A DNA stretch of 64,000 nucleotides from Paenibacillus sp. FSL W8-0186. GTDB taxonomy: Bacteria; Bacillota; Bacilli; Paenibacillales; Paenibacillaceae. The notes beneath the pieces were generated by a model. That model ran no database searches, was not told the DNA's origin, and saw nothing but the letters and a program-made list of their open reading frames with translations. Numbering within the stretch: the stretch's first letter is position 1; every line of letters starts with the position of its first letter. Position numbers and translations under genes: made by a program. The stretch spans positions 4,967,501-5,031,500 of the forward strand of contig NZ_CP150207.1 of the NCBI RefSeq assembly GCF_037969765.1, given 5' to 3'. Shown one piece after another: positions 12,151-20,765 of the stretch.

Positions 12151-13091
12151 CGTCTCACCTCCATGTTACTGTCGGTTTCTTGGGTCATCTGAGTTGAGGC
12201 TGACGCAGGCAGCGGCCGAGTTGCCGGCTTGCCCGGCTTCAATTTGTTGCTGGCTAAGGACAGCATGAATTTTACTGCGATCCCCAAGTAAATGATGGCA
12301 TTGGTCAGCCACGAATAATGGCGCTTATAATGCTTGCGGTGGAATACCCACATCGCCCGGTGGAATTCATAGATGATTTTAAAAGGCTTGCGGCGGCTGC
12401 TCGCTCCTTTATAGTGAACAATGTATGTAGCTGGCTCATACTGAATACCCCAGCCCGCTTCCTTGATCCGGTAGCACCAGTCGACATCCTCGCCATACAT
12501 AAAAAAGGTCTCGTCCAGGCCGCCGATTTGCTGAATGACCTCTCGCCGCACGAGCATGAAGGCCCCCATCAGGCAGTCGACCGGATAAGCCTCGTCCGGA
12601 TCGAGATAACCTAACTGGTATTGATTGAAGCGCGGCGTATTGGGAAACAGTCTGGAGAAGCCAAACGCATAATAGAACGAGGCCGATGGCGTAGGGAACC
12701 CCCGGCGGCAGGCTTTGTCCAGCGAGCCGTCGGGAAGAATGATTTTGCAGCCTGCTGCGCCAAGATCAGACCGCTCATCCATGAGGGATATCATCGTTTG
12801 CAGCGTCTCCGGCTGAATGATCGTGTCCGAATTAAGCAGCAGCACATAGCGGCCATTAGCGATCTCCATCGCCTGATTGTTCGCTTTGGCGAAGCCGGTA
12901 TTCTCCTCATTGGCGATAAGAATCACCTGCGGGAACTCGCGTGAAATCGCCTCTACGGAATCGTCCGAAGAAGCGTTATCGACTACAAAAACTTCATATT
13001 GATAAGCCGTCCTGGAGTCGAACACCGATTGCAGGCAATCGAGCGTTAGGCGGCAGGTATTGTAACTAACGATGATGATGCTTAAGTCCAT
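12147..13091 (-). CDS. Family 2 glycosyltransferase (rhamnosyltransferase-like)
   Basis: This is a GT-A fold inverting glycosyltransferase of about 314 residues. Motifs: the start strand LSIIIVSYNT, VDNASSDDSVEAI for nucleotide binding, LLNSDTIIQPETL (the D-x-D-type site) and FFMYGEDVDWCYRIKEAG near the catalytic base. This combination is common in rhamnosyl transferases. The ATG at 13091 is preceded by AGGGG; a TTG seven codons upstream overlaps that site and is not used here. The C-terminus has one hydrophobic stretch and a Lys/Pro-rich tail. It overlaps the next gene by 4 bases, pairing it with the initiating sugar transferase, so it likely adds the second sugar. Confidence 0.9.
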   Translation of the reverse strand: MDLSIIIVSYNTCRLTLDCLQSVFDSRTAYQYEVFVVDNASSDDSVEAISREFPQVILIANEENTGFAKANNQAMEIANGRYVLLLNSDTIIQPETLQTMISLMDERSDLGAAGCKIILPDGSLDKACRRGFPTPSASFYYAFGFSRLFPNTPRFNQYQLGYLDPDEAYPVDCLMGAFMLVRREVIQQIGGLDETFFMYGEDVDWCYRIKEAGWGIQYEPATYIVHYKGASSRRKPFKIIYEFHRAMWVFHRKHYKRHYSWLTNAIIYLGIAVKFMLSLASNKLKPGKPATRPLPASASTQMTQETDSNMEVRR

Positions 13092-13167
13092 TATAAAACG
13101 CGCCCCTGACAAAAATAGTAATCTATCGACATTATAACATATAGATAGAGTTACTTTATATTAAACG

Positions 13168-13218
13168 AAAAAAGAAGCGGCCTTTCATAGGTTTGCACCG
13201 ATGAAAGCCGCTTCTTCT
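13168..13218 (-). terminator. Terminator after the S-layer-homology protein gene
   Basis: The long inverted repeat AAGAAGCGG.CTTTCAT / ATGAAAG.CCGCTTCTT has a loop near 13191-13200. On the minus strand a run of six T follows, so it fits the S-layer-homology gene ending at 13259. It could also act on the plus strand. Confidence 0.85.
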
Positions 13219-13258
13219 AAAAACTAACTTGACTGAAGCTATGAATTTTTATTGCTTA

Positions 13259-16186
13259 TTATAGATTTGCAAGAGCGGCCAGCAGAGACTGCAGGGCGGC
13301 AATTTTGGCCGTTAAGTCAGCGCCGTTCCCAAGTGCATCTTCAACAGCTTGAATTTCACCCGCAAGCTCTGGTCTGCCCAATGCTGCAGCGTTGGCTTTT
13401 GCCTCAATGAGCAAAACATCCAACGTCGGCAGTTCAATATCAATCCAGCTGGTAACTGTGAAGCCGCCTCTGCTCAGCTCAACCTCCGCATTGTAGAATA
13501 CCGGTCCTCCAGTGTTGTTATACTGGCTGAGTATAACCTTGCTTAGATCCGGACTCTTCGTCAAATAGACATCATCAGTTACAGAGCTAGGGAACAGACT
13601 CCGTATTTTAACCTCTGTGTCATCCAGCAAGGATTCGCCTGGATACGTTAAGGATAACGCCTCACCAGGTTGCGTATTGTACGTTACGGTCGTAACAGAA
13701 GCCAGCTTATTCTTTTCCTGCTGCAGAAGCGCGTATTCTGCGCTTGGCTCGGATACAGAACCGCTAGGGGCGGTATCTACAAGCAGGTTTTTGTCGATGA
13801 ACTCAATGTTGGCGCCTTCGATTTTCATATCGAAAACATGCCAGTAGAGTTCAGTACCTTCTCCCGTAGGGATATGGTAAGTTGCCAGCGGATTGCCGGT
13901 TGCATCGTAAACTTCTACCTTCGCGGTAGATTTGCGCAAAGTTTCCTTGCCATCAAAGCCGTTCCGGGAATAGTTATGCACGTAGAATGTATAAATCCCG
14001 TCGACTCTTTTACGAATGGTTGTCGTCTCCGGACCATAGGAATCGACATCATCATGATCCAAATCAGCGTACACTTCGCCGTTAAAGCGATGTACTTTAT
14101 CTGCATACCAGGTGTGGAAATTGTCCCCAGCCGGTGTAGGGCCAATAAGGTGGGAATCCTCATCCCGAGGCTTCTCGCCCCATGTCAGTACAATGCGAAG
14201 CTCCCCAGATTCCGGCACTTTAATTGCCGTAGCATCCTCATTCTGGTTGAACGTATCGGTAACCGATACTCCAACAACATATCCTTTAATAAACCCAGCT
14301 TTGTTCAACTCACCTGTATAAACGCCGGCAGGCAGGTTGACCAAATACCGTCCGTTCTGATCGGTTACTACTGTAGCAGCTACAGCGCCGTTTGTATTGG
14401 CAAGACCTCTGCGGAATTTAATCGTCATGTCTGCCACCGGTTGATCGTCTACATCAACAATTGTACCGGCGAAGCCTTCAAGACGCACGCTTCCGCTTAA
14501 TGTCCCGCTAAATTTAGTTACTCCTTCTTCAGGAGTTACCTCTACAACCAATTGCTTGCCATAATGCTCTGCCAACGATAGAGGATCAAAGGAGAGCTCG
14601 TTAGCCAAGCCATCAAAAGCAACATTCTCCAAGCTGACAGCATCTCCCGCAACCGTCGCAGCGACATTCAAATCCGCAAGCTCCAGGCCAGAGACTGTAC
14701 TAATGAACTTCAAGCTTACTTTACCGTTCGTTACGATGAGATGATTGCGCTCAGGCTGAGTCGAACCGCCGCCGTTATTGCCGCTGTTACCTGAACCGGA
14801 TCCACTTGAATTCCCTGTGCTGCCTGAGGATAACTGTCCGCCAATGTTAGCGGAGCTATTGTTATTGTAGCTTATGATTCCCGGACGCTGTGCCAGGGTT
14901 GAACCGGGAGCATTAATTGTAGCATGCCCGATCGAGCCTTGTCCGCCCACATTCGTCGCTGCGTTCAGGATCAGCGAGGAAATGAGCGCCGAAGCACCGA
15001 TTTGGATGTTGTTGCCCGCCGCTTGATCGCCGATGGCCAGCTCACCGATGGAGCCCGAGGTCAAGTTGATGTGCAGTGAAGTCGCCACCACGTCAACTGT
15101 CTCGAATTGACCTGCGAGAGATACTTCTGCTCCCGCCGGAATTTGCTCCGAGAGGATCAGATCCCGGAATCCCGAGCCGCTCAATCCCGCTTCTTCGAGT
15201 ATTGCGCCCGACTGCAGAGTAACCTGAGACACTACGCTGTTGCCTTCAGCCACAATACGAACGCTTCCGTCTTTTTTATTGACAATGACCGTAATTAGCA
15301 CGGAATCTACGACATGAATACTATTCTTGCCGCCGCCCTCGACGATTGTGGATCCTTTTACGGTAACATTGTCCAGGGTAACATCCCCTTCTCCGATACC
15401 CTCTCCAAGCAGCAGATCGCCTTCAATGATCAAATTATTCAGAGTTACATCTGCTGTCGTAATATGTACTGAGCCCTTGATGGTCTCGGATCCAGTGCTT
15501 GGTCCATAGCTTCCCGCCTTATTGTAGGTTACGATAGCTTGACTGGACGATTGCTTCAGTGCACGATCCAGCACACTTACAACTTCTGCACGGGTTGCCG
15601 ATGCGAGGGGGGTGAAATTCCCGTCATTCCCCTTCATAAGTCCGCTGTTCGCTACAGCACCGATCGCCCCTTTGCTCCAAGCCGGACTGTTCGCCGTATC
15701 CTTGAAGGAATTGGAAGCGTCGGAAGGCTTAAGCCCCAGCAATGACGTTAAAATAACCGCCAGCTCTTGACGGCTAACGTTGGCATTTGGCTTAAAGGTT
15801 CCGTCCTCATAACCTTTCATGTAACCTTTGGCCGCTGCCTTGGCTACATCCTTGTAGTACCAAGCCTCTGCCTTAACATCGCTGTAAGAGACCGTCTTGG
15901 ACTCTTCCAGCTGAAATGAACGGTTGATCAATGCCGCCAGTTGAGCCCGGGTTACTTTCCCATCCGGCTGCAGATTGCCCTGCTCATCTCCCTTTATGTA
16001 TCCTTTGTCCTGCCATTCTTTCAGGACTGTTCCTGCCCAATGCTGCTGAAGGCTGTTCGCCTTGGCTGCTGACTCGGCGCTTGCCTGTGCTGGTGCAGCA
16101 AACGATCCCACTGCGGATGAAACCAGCAATGAAAGTCCGAGAACCAGGCTCAGGAATTTGTTGCTTTTTCTTCTAAGCTGTTTCAA
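13259..16186 (-). CDS. S-layer-homology (SLH) domain surface protein with carboxypeptidase-regulatory-like domain
   Basis: This is a secreted cell-surface protein of about 975 residues. The chosen start is TTG at 16186 (MKQLRRKSNKF), downstream of GGAGG; the frame is open further up but has no ribosome site. A signal peptide ends near AAPAQASA. Three SLH domains follow at about residues 44-92, 102-152 and 160-212 (for example GYIKGDEQGNLQPDGKVTRA); these bind pyruvylated wall polysaccharide. Next come a beta-rich repeat region, a Ser/Gly/Asn linker (about 452-479), a carboxypeptidase-regulatory-like domain (about 568-640, GTIVDVDDQPVAD), a YfaP/DUF2135-like domain (RIVLTWGEKPRDEDSH) and a helical C-terminus. 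It probably anchors to the polymer made by the flanking genes. The function beyond anchoring is unknown. Confidence 0.88.
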   Translation of the reverse strand: MKQLRRKSNKFLSLVLGLSLLVSSAVGSFAAPAQASAESAAKANSLQQHWAGTVLKEWQDKGYIKGDEQGNLQPDGKVTRAQLAALINRSFQLEESKTVSYSDVKAEAWYYKDVAKAAAKGYMKGYEDGTFKPNANVSRQELAVILTSLLGLKPSDASNSFKDTANSPAWSKGAIGAVANSGLMKGNDGNFTPLASATRAEVVSVLDRALKQSSSQAIVTYNKAGSYGPSTGSETIKGSVHITTADVTLNNLIIEGDLLLGEGIGEGDVTLDNVTVKGSTIVEGGGKNSIHVVDSVLITVIVNKKDGSVRIVAEGNSVVSQVTLQSGAILEEAGLSGSGFRDLILSEQIPAGAEVSLAGQFETVDVVATSLHINLTSGSIGELAIGDQAAGNNIQIGASALISSLILNAATNVGGQGSIGHATINAPGSTLAQRPGIISYNNNSSANIGGQLSSGSTGNSSGSGSGNSGNNGGGSTQPERNHLIVTNGKVSLKFISTVSGLELADLNVAATVAGDAVSLENVAFDGLANELSFDPLSLAEHYGKQLVVEVTPEEGVTKFSGTLSGSVRLEGFAGTIVDVDDQPVADMTIKFRRGLANTNGAVAATVVTDQNGRYLVNLPAGVYTGELNKAGFIKGYVVGVSVTDTFNQNEDATAIKVPESGELRIVLTWGEKPRDEDSHLIGPTPAGDNFHTWYADKVHRFNGEVYADLDHDDVDSYGPETTTIRKRVDGIYTFYVHNYSRNGFDGKETLRKSTAKVEVYDATGNPLATYHIPTGEGTELYWHVFDMKIEGANIEFIDKNLLVDTAPSGSVSEPSAEYALLQQEKNKLASVTTVTYNTQPGEALSLTYPGESLLDDTEVKIRSLFPSSVTDDVYLTKSPDLSKVILSQYNNTGGPVFYNAEVELSRGGFTVTSWIDIELPTLDVLLIEAKANAAALGRPELAGEIQAVEDALGNGADLTAKIAALQSLLAALANL

Positions 16187-16222
16187 ATCTTCCTTCCTCC
16201 CCTGTGATTGATAAACAAAACT

Positions 16223-16242
16223 ACGCCTAACCTTATAGGCGT
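16223..16242 (-). promoter_or_regulatory. Hairpin in the 5' leader of the SLH protein gene
   Basis: A perfect inverted repeat (ACGCCTA, 6-base loop, TAGGCGT) lies about 40 bases upstream of the TTG start. It has no T run, so it is not a terminator. It may stabilise the transcript or be a binding site; this is inference. Confidence 0.4.
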
Positions 16243-16358
16243 TTATCTTATTATACATACTAAAGACTTAGTTGAATATAAAATTTTAATATTCTCATAG
16301 GACTAACAGACCACAAAAGTAATCATTTTTCATCTTAACCAATATATTTCAAAAGTTG

Positions 16359-16386
16359 AAAAAAGAACTCATCCTAAGATGAGTTC
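16359..16386 (-). terminator. Intrinsic terminator ending the polysaccharide operon
   Basis: A perfect 9-bp stem GAACTCATC/GATGAGTTC (16365-16373 with 16378-16386) has a 4-base loop and is followed on the minus strand by six T. It lies 10 bases past the stop of the glycosyltransferase at 16396. Confidence 0.9.
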
Positions 16387-16395
16387 GCAGGTGGT

Positions 16396-17373
16396 TTAGA
16401 GCCTGTCTTTATTTTGAATTATATTGCGAATCGCCTGCCGTTTCTGCCTGAGTACGGGCAACTGCTCCCAAAAACTCTTCCATGCGCTTAACACCCTCGG
16501 TTCCCTTAGTAAAATATACCCGTGAGTCAGCAGCTCATAGGCTAGCAGTTTAGGGAGCTGACGCAGCCAACTGCTCCCGCGCAGATTCTTGTAAAGCATT
16601 TTATAGCGGTTTATATAGGACATTCTGCGAATGAAAATAGACTGCTGCCTGCGGCTGCCTTTTTTCCAGCCCCGTTCATGCAACCCGACCGCCTCAGCGC
16701 AATAATAGGCCTTCCAGCCAAGCTGCCTAGCCCGCCAAGCGACGTCCACGTCCTCTTTATAAGCAAAAAAGTCCGCATCAAAAAATTCATCCTGAATCGA
16801 AATGTCCTTGATCATCGTTCGAGCATATAAGGCAGCCGCTCCCGATACACCAAACACTTCACCTGACTCACGCCACTTTAAAGCGGGTTCTCCAGCCCCC
16901 CGGTCGAAGGCACGCCATATCCCGTTCATCACGATGCCGGAACTGTCGACAGTATCAGGAGCGGACTTCAGAAGAAGCAGCCCTGTAGCACTGCCAACAT
17001 CGGGATGCTGCTCCATGTATTCAACTAGTCGTTCGACATAATTCGGCCGAAGCTGCACATCCGGATTCAACACCAACACGTAGTCGGTATCCGTAAGCTG
17101 GATCGCCTGATTATGAGCCGGGGCAAATCCGGTATTCTCGGGATTCGGAACTAGCAGAATTTCAGTGTTTGTCTTGCCGGCGATAATATAGCCAGCATTT
17201 TGGACACGTTTTATAAATGATCTGACGCAATCCACCGTGCCATCTGAAGAAGCATTGTCGATAATAACCACCTGATGGATTCCATAGGTTTGCTGCATGA
17301 CAGCTTCAAGGCATTCCTTAATATCATCTGCACTGTTATAAGTTACGATATGTACGCTAACGGTAGGTGACAT
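16396..17373 (-). CDS. Family 2 glycosyltransferase (rhamnosyltransferase-like)
   Basis: This 325-residue GT-A glycosyltransferase shows VSVHIVTYNSADDI, VIIDNASSDGTVDC, LVLNPDVQLRPNYV as the metal/nucleotide site and FFAYKEDVDVAWRARQLGW near the catalytic base. The RxRR-rich C-terminal half (HERGWKKGSRRQQ) is typical of bacterial rhamnosyl transferases, which suits its place after the four dTDP-rhamnose genes. A possible terminator at 17407-17439 separates it from rfbD, so it may have its own promoter. A strong terminator follows. Confidence 0.88.
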   Translation of the reverse strand: MSPTVSVHIVTYNSADDIKECLEAVMQQTYGIHQVVIIDNASSDGTVDCVRSFIKRVQNAGYIIAGKTNTEILLVPNPENTGFAPAHNQAIQLTDTDYVLVLNPDVQLRPNYVERLVEYMEQHPDVGSATGLLLLKSAPDTVDSSGIVMNGIWRAFDRGAGEPALKWRESGEVFGVSGAAALYARTMIKDISIQDEFFDADFFAYKEDVDVAWRARQLGWKAYYCAEAVGLHERGWKKGSRRQQSIFIRRMSYINRYKMLYKNLRGSSWLRQLPKLLAYELLTHGYILLREPRVLSAWKSFWEQLPVLRQKRQAIRNIIQNKDRL

Positions 17374-17406
17374 AGGCTAGATCCTTTTCTATGATAATCA
17401 TAAGAT

Positions 17407-17439
17407 AAGAAAAGAGCACCGCTAGACTCTCAGTGCTCT
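17407..17439 (-). terminator. Probable terminator after rfbD
   Basis: The arms AGAGCAC (17413-17419) and GTGCTCT (17433-17439) enclose a 13-base loop. On the minus strand TTTTCTTATC follows. The stem is short, so termination may be partial. Confidence 0.55.
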
Positions 17440-17498
17440 GTACGATTGATCCCGGAGGGATTAGAGTTGTGCTTGTGATTTAATTATAACAAACCGGA

Positions 17499-18392
17499 CT
17501 AACGGGTGCTATATGATTTGGCCTCGTCGCTCTCGCCAAGCTCTCGCAAAAAAGCCTGCAGTCCTTCCCGCCAAGGGCGAAGATCCTTAAGTCCATTTGT
17601 TCGAATGGCCAAATGTTCCATCACCGAGTTGCTGGGCCGCGGAGCCGGGCGAGGAAATTCCTCTGTAGTACAAGGCTCTACCCGTACAGGGTAGTCTTCT
17701 CTAAAAATACGCTCCGCCTCATCAAAAATCGCCTTGGCAAATTCAAACCAAGTGCATTCCCCTGTGTTAGAAGCATGATAAATTCCGTACTTCTCCGTCT
17801 GGGTAAGCTCGAGCAAAAACTGCGCCAAATCAACGGTATAGGTCGGGGATCCCTTCTGATCATTAACCACCTTCAACTCAGGTTTCTCCGCACCTAATTT
17901 CAGCATGGTTTTCACAAAATTATGTCCATGCAGCCCGTATACCCAAGAGGTTCGCACGATAAAAAAAGCGGACGATAAGCTCTGTACCAATACCTCACCA
18001 GCCCGCTTCGATTTGCCGTAAATACTCTGCGGGTTCGTGTTGTCATATTCGTGGTAAGGAGCCTTCGCGGTCCCGTCAAACACATAATCCGTGCTGATAT
18101 AGCAGAATTTCGCGCCTACGCTTTGAGCTGCCAGCACCATATTTCTAGTGCCGGAGGCATTAACAGCATACGCTGTATCCACATCGCTCTCGGCTTGATC
18201 TACCGCTGTATACGCTGCACAATGTATGACAACGTCCGGCTTGAATGCTTCTGTACGCTCCAAGCAATTCTCGTAGTCAGTTATATCCAATGTCTCTCGG
18301 CCACAAGGCAGCACGATATGGCCAGCATTTTGAAATACACGAAGAACGTCCTGCCCTAGCTGTCCGCCAGCCCCGGTTACAAGAACTCTCAT
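17499..18392 (-). CDS. rfbD: dTDP-4-dehydrorhamnose reductase
   Basis: This enzyme performs the last step of dTDP-L-rhamnose synthesis, NADPH reduction of dTDP-4-keto-rhamnose. At 297 residues it is the standard length. An N-terminal Rossmann loop VTGAGGQLGQDV, the STDYVFDGT strand, the catalytic Y-x-x-x-K in IYGKSKRAGE and RTSWVYG are visible. It overlaps rfbB by 4 bases and is the fourth gene of rfbA-rfbC-rfbB-rfbD, so the whole dTDP-rhamnose pathway is present. Confidence 0.96.
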   Translation of the reverse strand: MRVLVTGAGGQLGQDVLRVFQNAGHIVLPCGRETLDITDYENCLERTEAFKPDVVIHCAAYTAVDQAESDVDTAYAVNASGTRNMVLAAQSVGAKFCYISTDYVFDGTAKAPYHEYDNTNPQSIYGKSKRAGEVLVQSLSSAFFIVRTSWVYGLHGHNFVKTMLKLGAEKPELKVVNDQKGSPTYTVDLAQFLLELTQTEKYGIYHASNTGECTWFEFAKAIFDEAERIFREDYPVRVEPCTTEEFPRPAPRPSNSVMEHLAIRTNGLKDLRPWREGLQAFLRELGESDEAKSYSTR

Positions 18393-19411
18393 GCACGCTC
18401 ACCGAGGCGCTCGCCATACTGCTTGGCATAATACTCCTGGTATGCCCCGGATTGGATGCGAGTCCACCACTCTTTATTCTGTAAGTACCACGCAATCGTC
18501 TCTTTAATTCCTGTCTCAAAGTTATGTTTCGGCTTCCAACCAAGCTCACTCATAATCTTAGTTGGATCAATGCCATAACGGCGGTCATGGCCTGGGCGAT
18601 CTTTTACGAAAGTCATTAGTGACTCCGGCTTGCCCAATTGTTCTAAAATAGTTTTAACAATTTGTATATTGGTTCGCTCATTATGACCACCAACGTTATA
18701 TACTTCGCCATTTTTCCCTTTATGAATCACAAGATCAATTGCGCTGCAGTGATCTTCAACGTATAACCAATCCCGAACATTCAAGCCATCACCATAGATT
18801 GGAAGCGACTCATCGGCCAAAGCTTTAGAGATCATAAGGGGGATCAGCTTCTCCGGGAATTGATATGGGCCGTAGTTGTTGGAGCAGCGCGTAATATTTA
18901 CAGGAAGACCAAAAGTCTCGTGATAAGCACGGACTAGTAAATCTCCTCCTGCTTTACTTGAGGAGTACGGACTATTAGGTTCAAGCGGCGTCTTCTCCGT
19001 GAAAAACCCCGTATCTCCGAGGGTACCGTACACTTCATCTGTAGAGACTTGAACAAACTTTGTAATCTCATACTTACGGGCGGCATCCAACAACACTTGG
19101 GTACCCAGCACATTCGTCTTCACGAAAACGTCCGGCTCCAGGATGCTCCGGTCCACGTGGGATTCAGCTGCAAAATTCACGATGACATCAACACCTTGAC
19201 TTACGAGCTCATCCATGGCCTTAGCGTCCGTAATGTCGGCCTTAACAAACGTATGCTTCGGATTATTCTCCACCGATTTTAAATTTTCCAAATTACCTGC
19301 GTACGTCAGAGAGTCCACATTTATAATTTCATACTCCGGGTACTGCTGTAGCATATATAGCACAAAATTGCTGCCGATAAATCCGGCACCACCTGTAACC
19401 AGCAATTTCAT
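18389..19411 (-). CDS. rfbB: dTDP-glucose 4,6-dehydratase
   Basis: The enzyme converts dTDP-glucose to dTDP-4-keto-6-deoxyglucose using bound NAD+. That product is the shared precursor of dTDP-rhamnose and of the 4-amino sugar predicted from the gene at 20766. The start at 19411 (MKLLVTGGAGFIGS) lies 9 bases after GGAGG. Visible are GGAGFIGSNF, the STDEVYGTL strand carrying the T/D/E catalytic residues, Y-S-S-S-K and the RCSNNYGPYQFPEKL signature. The length is 340 residues. It overlaps rfbD by 4 bases and follows rfbC closely. Confidence 0.97.
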   Translation of the reverse strand: MKLLVTGGAGFIGSNFVLYMLQQYPEYEIINVDSLTYAGNLENLKSVENNPKHTFVKADITDAKAMDELVSQGVDVIVNFAAESHVDRSILEPDVFVKTNVLGTQVLLDAARKYEITKFVQVSTDEVYGTLGDTGFFTEKTPLEPNSPYSSSKAGGDLLVRAYHETFGLPVNITRCSNNYGPYQFPEKLIPLMISKALADESLPIYGDGLNVRDWLYVEDHCSAIDLVIHKGKNGEVYNVGGHNERTNIQIVKTILEQLGKPESLMTFVKDRPGHDRRYGIDPTKIMSELGWKPKHNFETGIKETIAWYLQNKEWWTRIQSGAYQEYYAKQYGERLGERA

Positions 19412-19424
19412 GAATTGAGACCTC

Positions 19425-19973
19425 CTAGTCAAAGTTCATTTCTGCATCCGCAAATGTCGGGTGATTCCGATCTTTACCGGATAGCAATGGTTCGCCAACC
19501 GGCCAGTCAATGTTCAAAGCCGGATCATTCCATAATATGCCGCGGTCATGTTCCGGGGAATAATATTCGTCCACTTTATAAAAGACTTGCGTATTTGGCA
19601 CCAAGGTACAGAATCCATGGGCAAATCCTTTAGGTACTAAAAGTTGACGCTTATTATGCTCGCTGAGTATGACTCCGATCCATTGTCCAAAAGTAGGGGA
19701 GCTGCGACGAATATCCAGAATTACATCATAGATTGCCCCCGTGAGCACCCGGATCAGCTTGGTTTGTGCTTTAGGGTTCAACTGGTAATGCAGTCCGCGC
19801 AAAACACCAGGCTCTGCAGATAGCGATTGGTTATCTTGGATGAATTGATGATTGACTCCAAGCTGCTTCATAACCTGTTCATTGTAACTCTCCATAAAAA
19901 AACCCCGGTGATCGCCATGTACCACCGGTTCTAGCAGGCTGGCGCCTTCTAACCTTAAAGGAGTTAATTTCAT
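19425..19973 (-). CDS. rfbC: dTDP-4-dehydrorhamnose 3,5-epimerase
   Basis: The enzyme epimerises carbons 3 and 5 of dTDP-4-keto-6-deoxyglucose. At 182 residues it is a typical cupin-fold RmlC: GDHRGFFMESYNEQ, the catalytic His region RGLHYQLNPKAQTKL, VLDIRRSSPTFGQW and the GFAHGFCTL strand. Its ATG has a GGAGG-type site upstream. It sits between rfbA and rfbB on the same strand. Confidence 0.97.
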   Translation of the reverse strand: MKLTPLRLEGASLLEPVVHGDHRGFFMESYNEQVMKQLGVNHQFIQDNQSLSAEPGVLRGLHYQLNPKAQTKLIRVLTGAIYDVILDIRRSSPTFGQWIGVILSEHNKRQLLVPKGFAHGFCTLVPNTQVFYKVDEYYSPEHDRGILWNDPALNIDWPVGEPLLSGKDRNHPTFADAEMNFD

Positions 19974-19997
19974 GGATGACTCTCCTCCTTATATTTA

Positions 19998-20741
19998 CTA
20001 CAACTTAAGTTTACCAAACTCTTCGCCAAACACGATATCTTGCGCCAAATCATGGGCCCGGGCTAAGGATGCATGGGTTCCAGCATCTGTCCACCAGCCT
20101 TGCAAAGTGTCAAAAGTAAGCTCGCCTCGTTCAATATATGCATTATTGACGTCTGTGATTTCCAATTCGCCTCGAGCAGATGGCTTCAGCGTCTTAATTA
20201 TATCAAATACCTTATGATCAAACATATATATGCCGGTAACGGCGTAATTCGATTTAGGTTGCTTAGGCTTCTCCTCAATTGATATGATTCGATCGCCGTC
20301 CAATTCAGGGACACCGAATCGGGTTGGATCAGATACCTGCTGAATCAGAATTTTTGCACCGGCCTGCTGCTGCCGGAAATTAGCTACAAATGGTGAAATA
20401 TCATCTGCAAACACGTTATCGCCCAAAATAACCACCATTTGATCATCACCAACAAATTGTTCAGCCAAATCAAGCGCTTGGGCAATCCCCCCAGCTTCGT
20501 CTTGAACCTTGTAAGTGAATGTGACGCCCATCTCATGACCGCTTCCGAGCAAGTTAACGACGTCGCCCATATGGTCTTTACCGGTAACAATCAAGATATC
20601 AGTGATTTCTGCTTGTTTTAATTTATGTACCGCATGAAAAATCATAGGGTATTTACCTACAGGTAAAAGGTGTTTGTTCGTTACTTTAGTTAATGGATAT
20701 AAGCGGGAGCCTGTACCGCCTGCTAGAATTATGCCTTTCAT
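19998..20741 (-). CDS. rfbA: Glucose-1-phosphate thymidylyltransferase
   Basis: The enzyme makes dTDP-glucose from dTTP and glucose-1-phosphate, the entry step for both dTDP sugars of this locus. At 247 residues it is of the short RmlA type. Visible are the nucleotide loop LAGGTGSRLYPLT, KHLLPVGKYPMI, VVILGDNVF (catalytic Asp), IEEKPKQPKSNYAVTGIY and GWWTDAGT. It lies 25 bases downstream of the transaminase stop in the same direction, so the amino-sugar and rhamnose genes appear co-transcribed. Confidence 0.96.
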   Translation of the reverse strand: MKGIILAGGTGSRLYPLTKVTNKHLLPVGKYPMIFHAVHKLKQAEITDILIVTGKDHMGDVVNLLGSGHEMGVTFTYKVQDEAGGIAQALDLAEQFVGDDQMVVILGDNVFADDISPFVANFRQQQAGAKILIQQVSDPTRFGVPELDGDRIISIEEKPKQPKSNYAVTGIYMFDHKVFDIIKTLKPSARGELEITDVNNAYIERGELTFDTLQGWWTDAGTHASLARAHDLAQDIVFGEEFGKLKL

Positions 20742-20765
20742 TTGAAGTCACTTCCTTTAGGTTAT

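Noticed and set aside
13670..14500. Plus-strand frame of 276 codons
   Set aside because: Antisense to the S-layer-homology gene.
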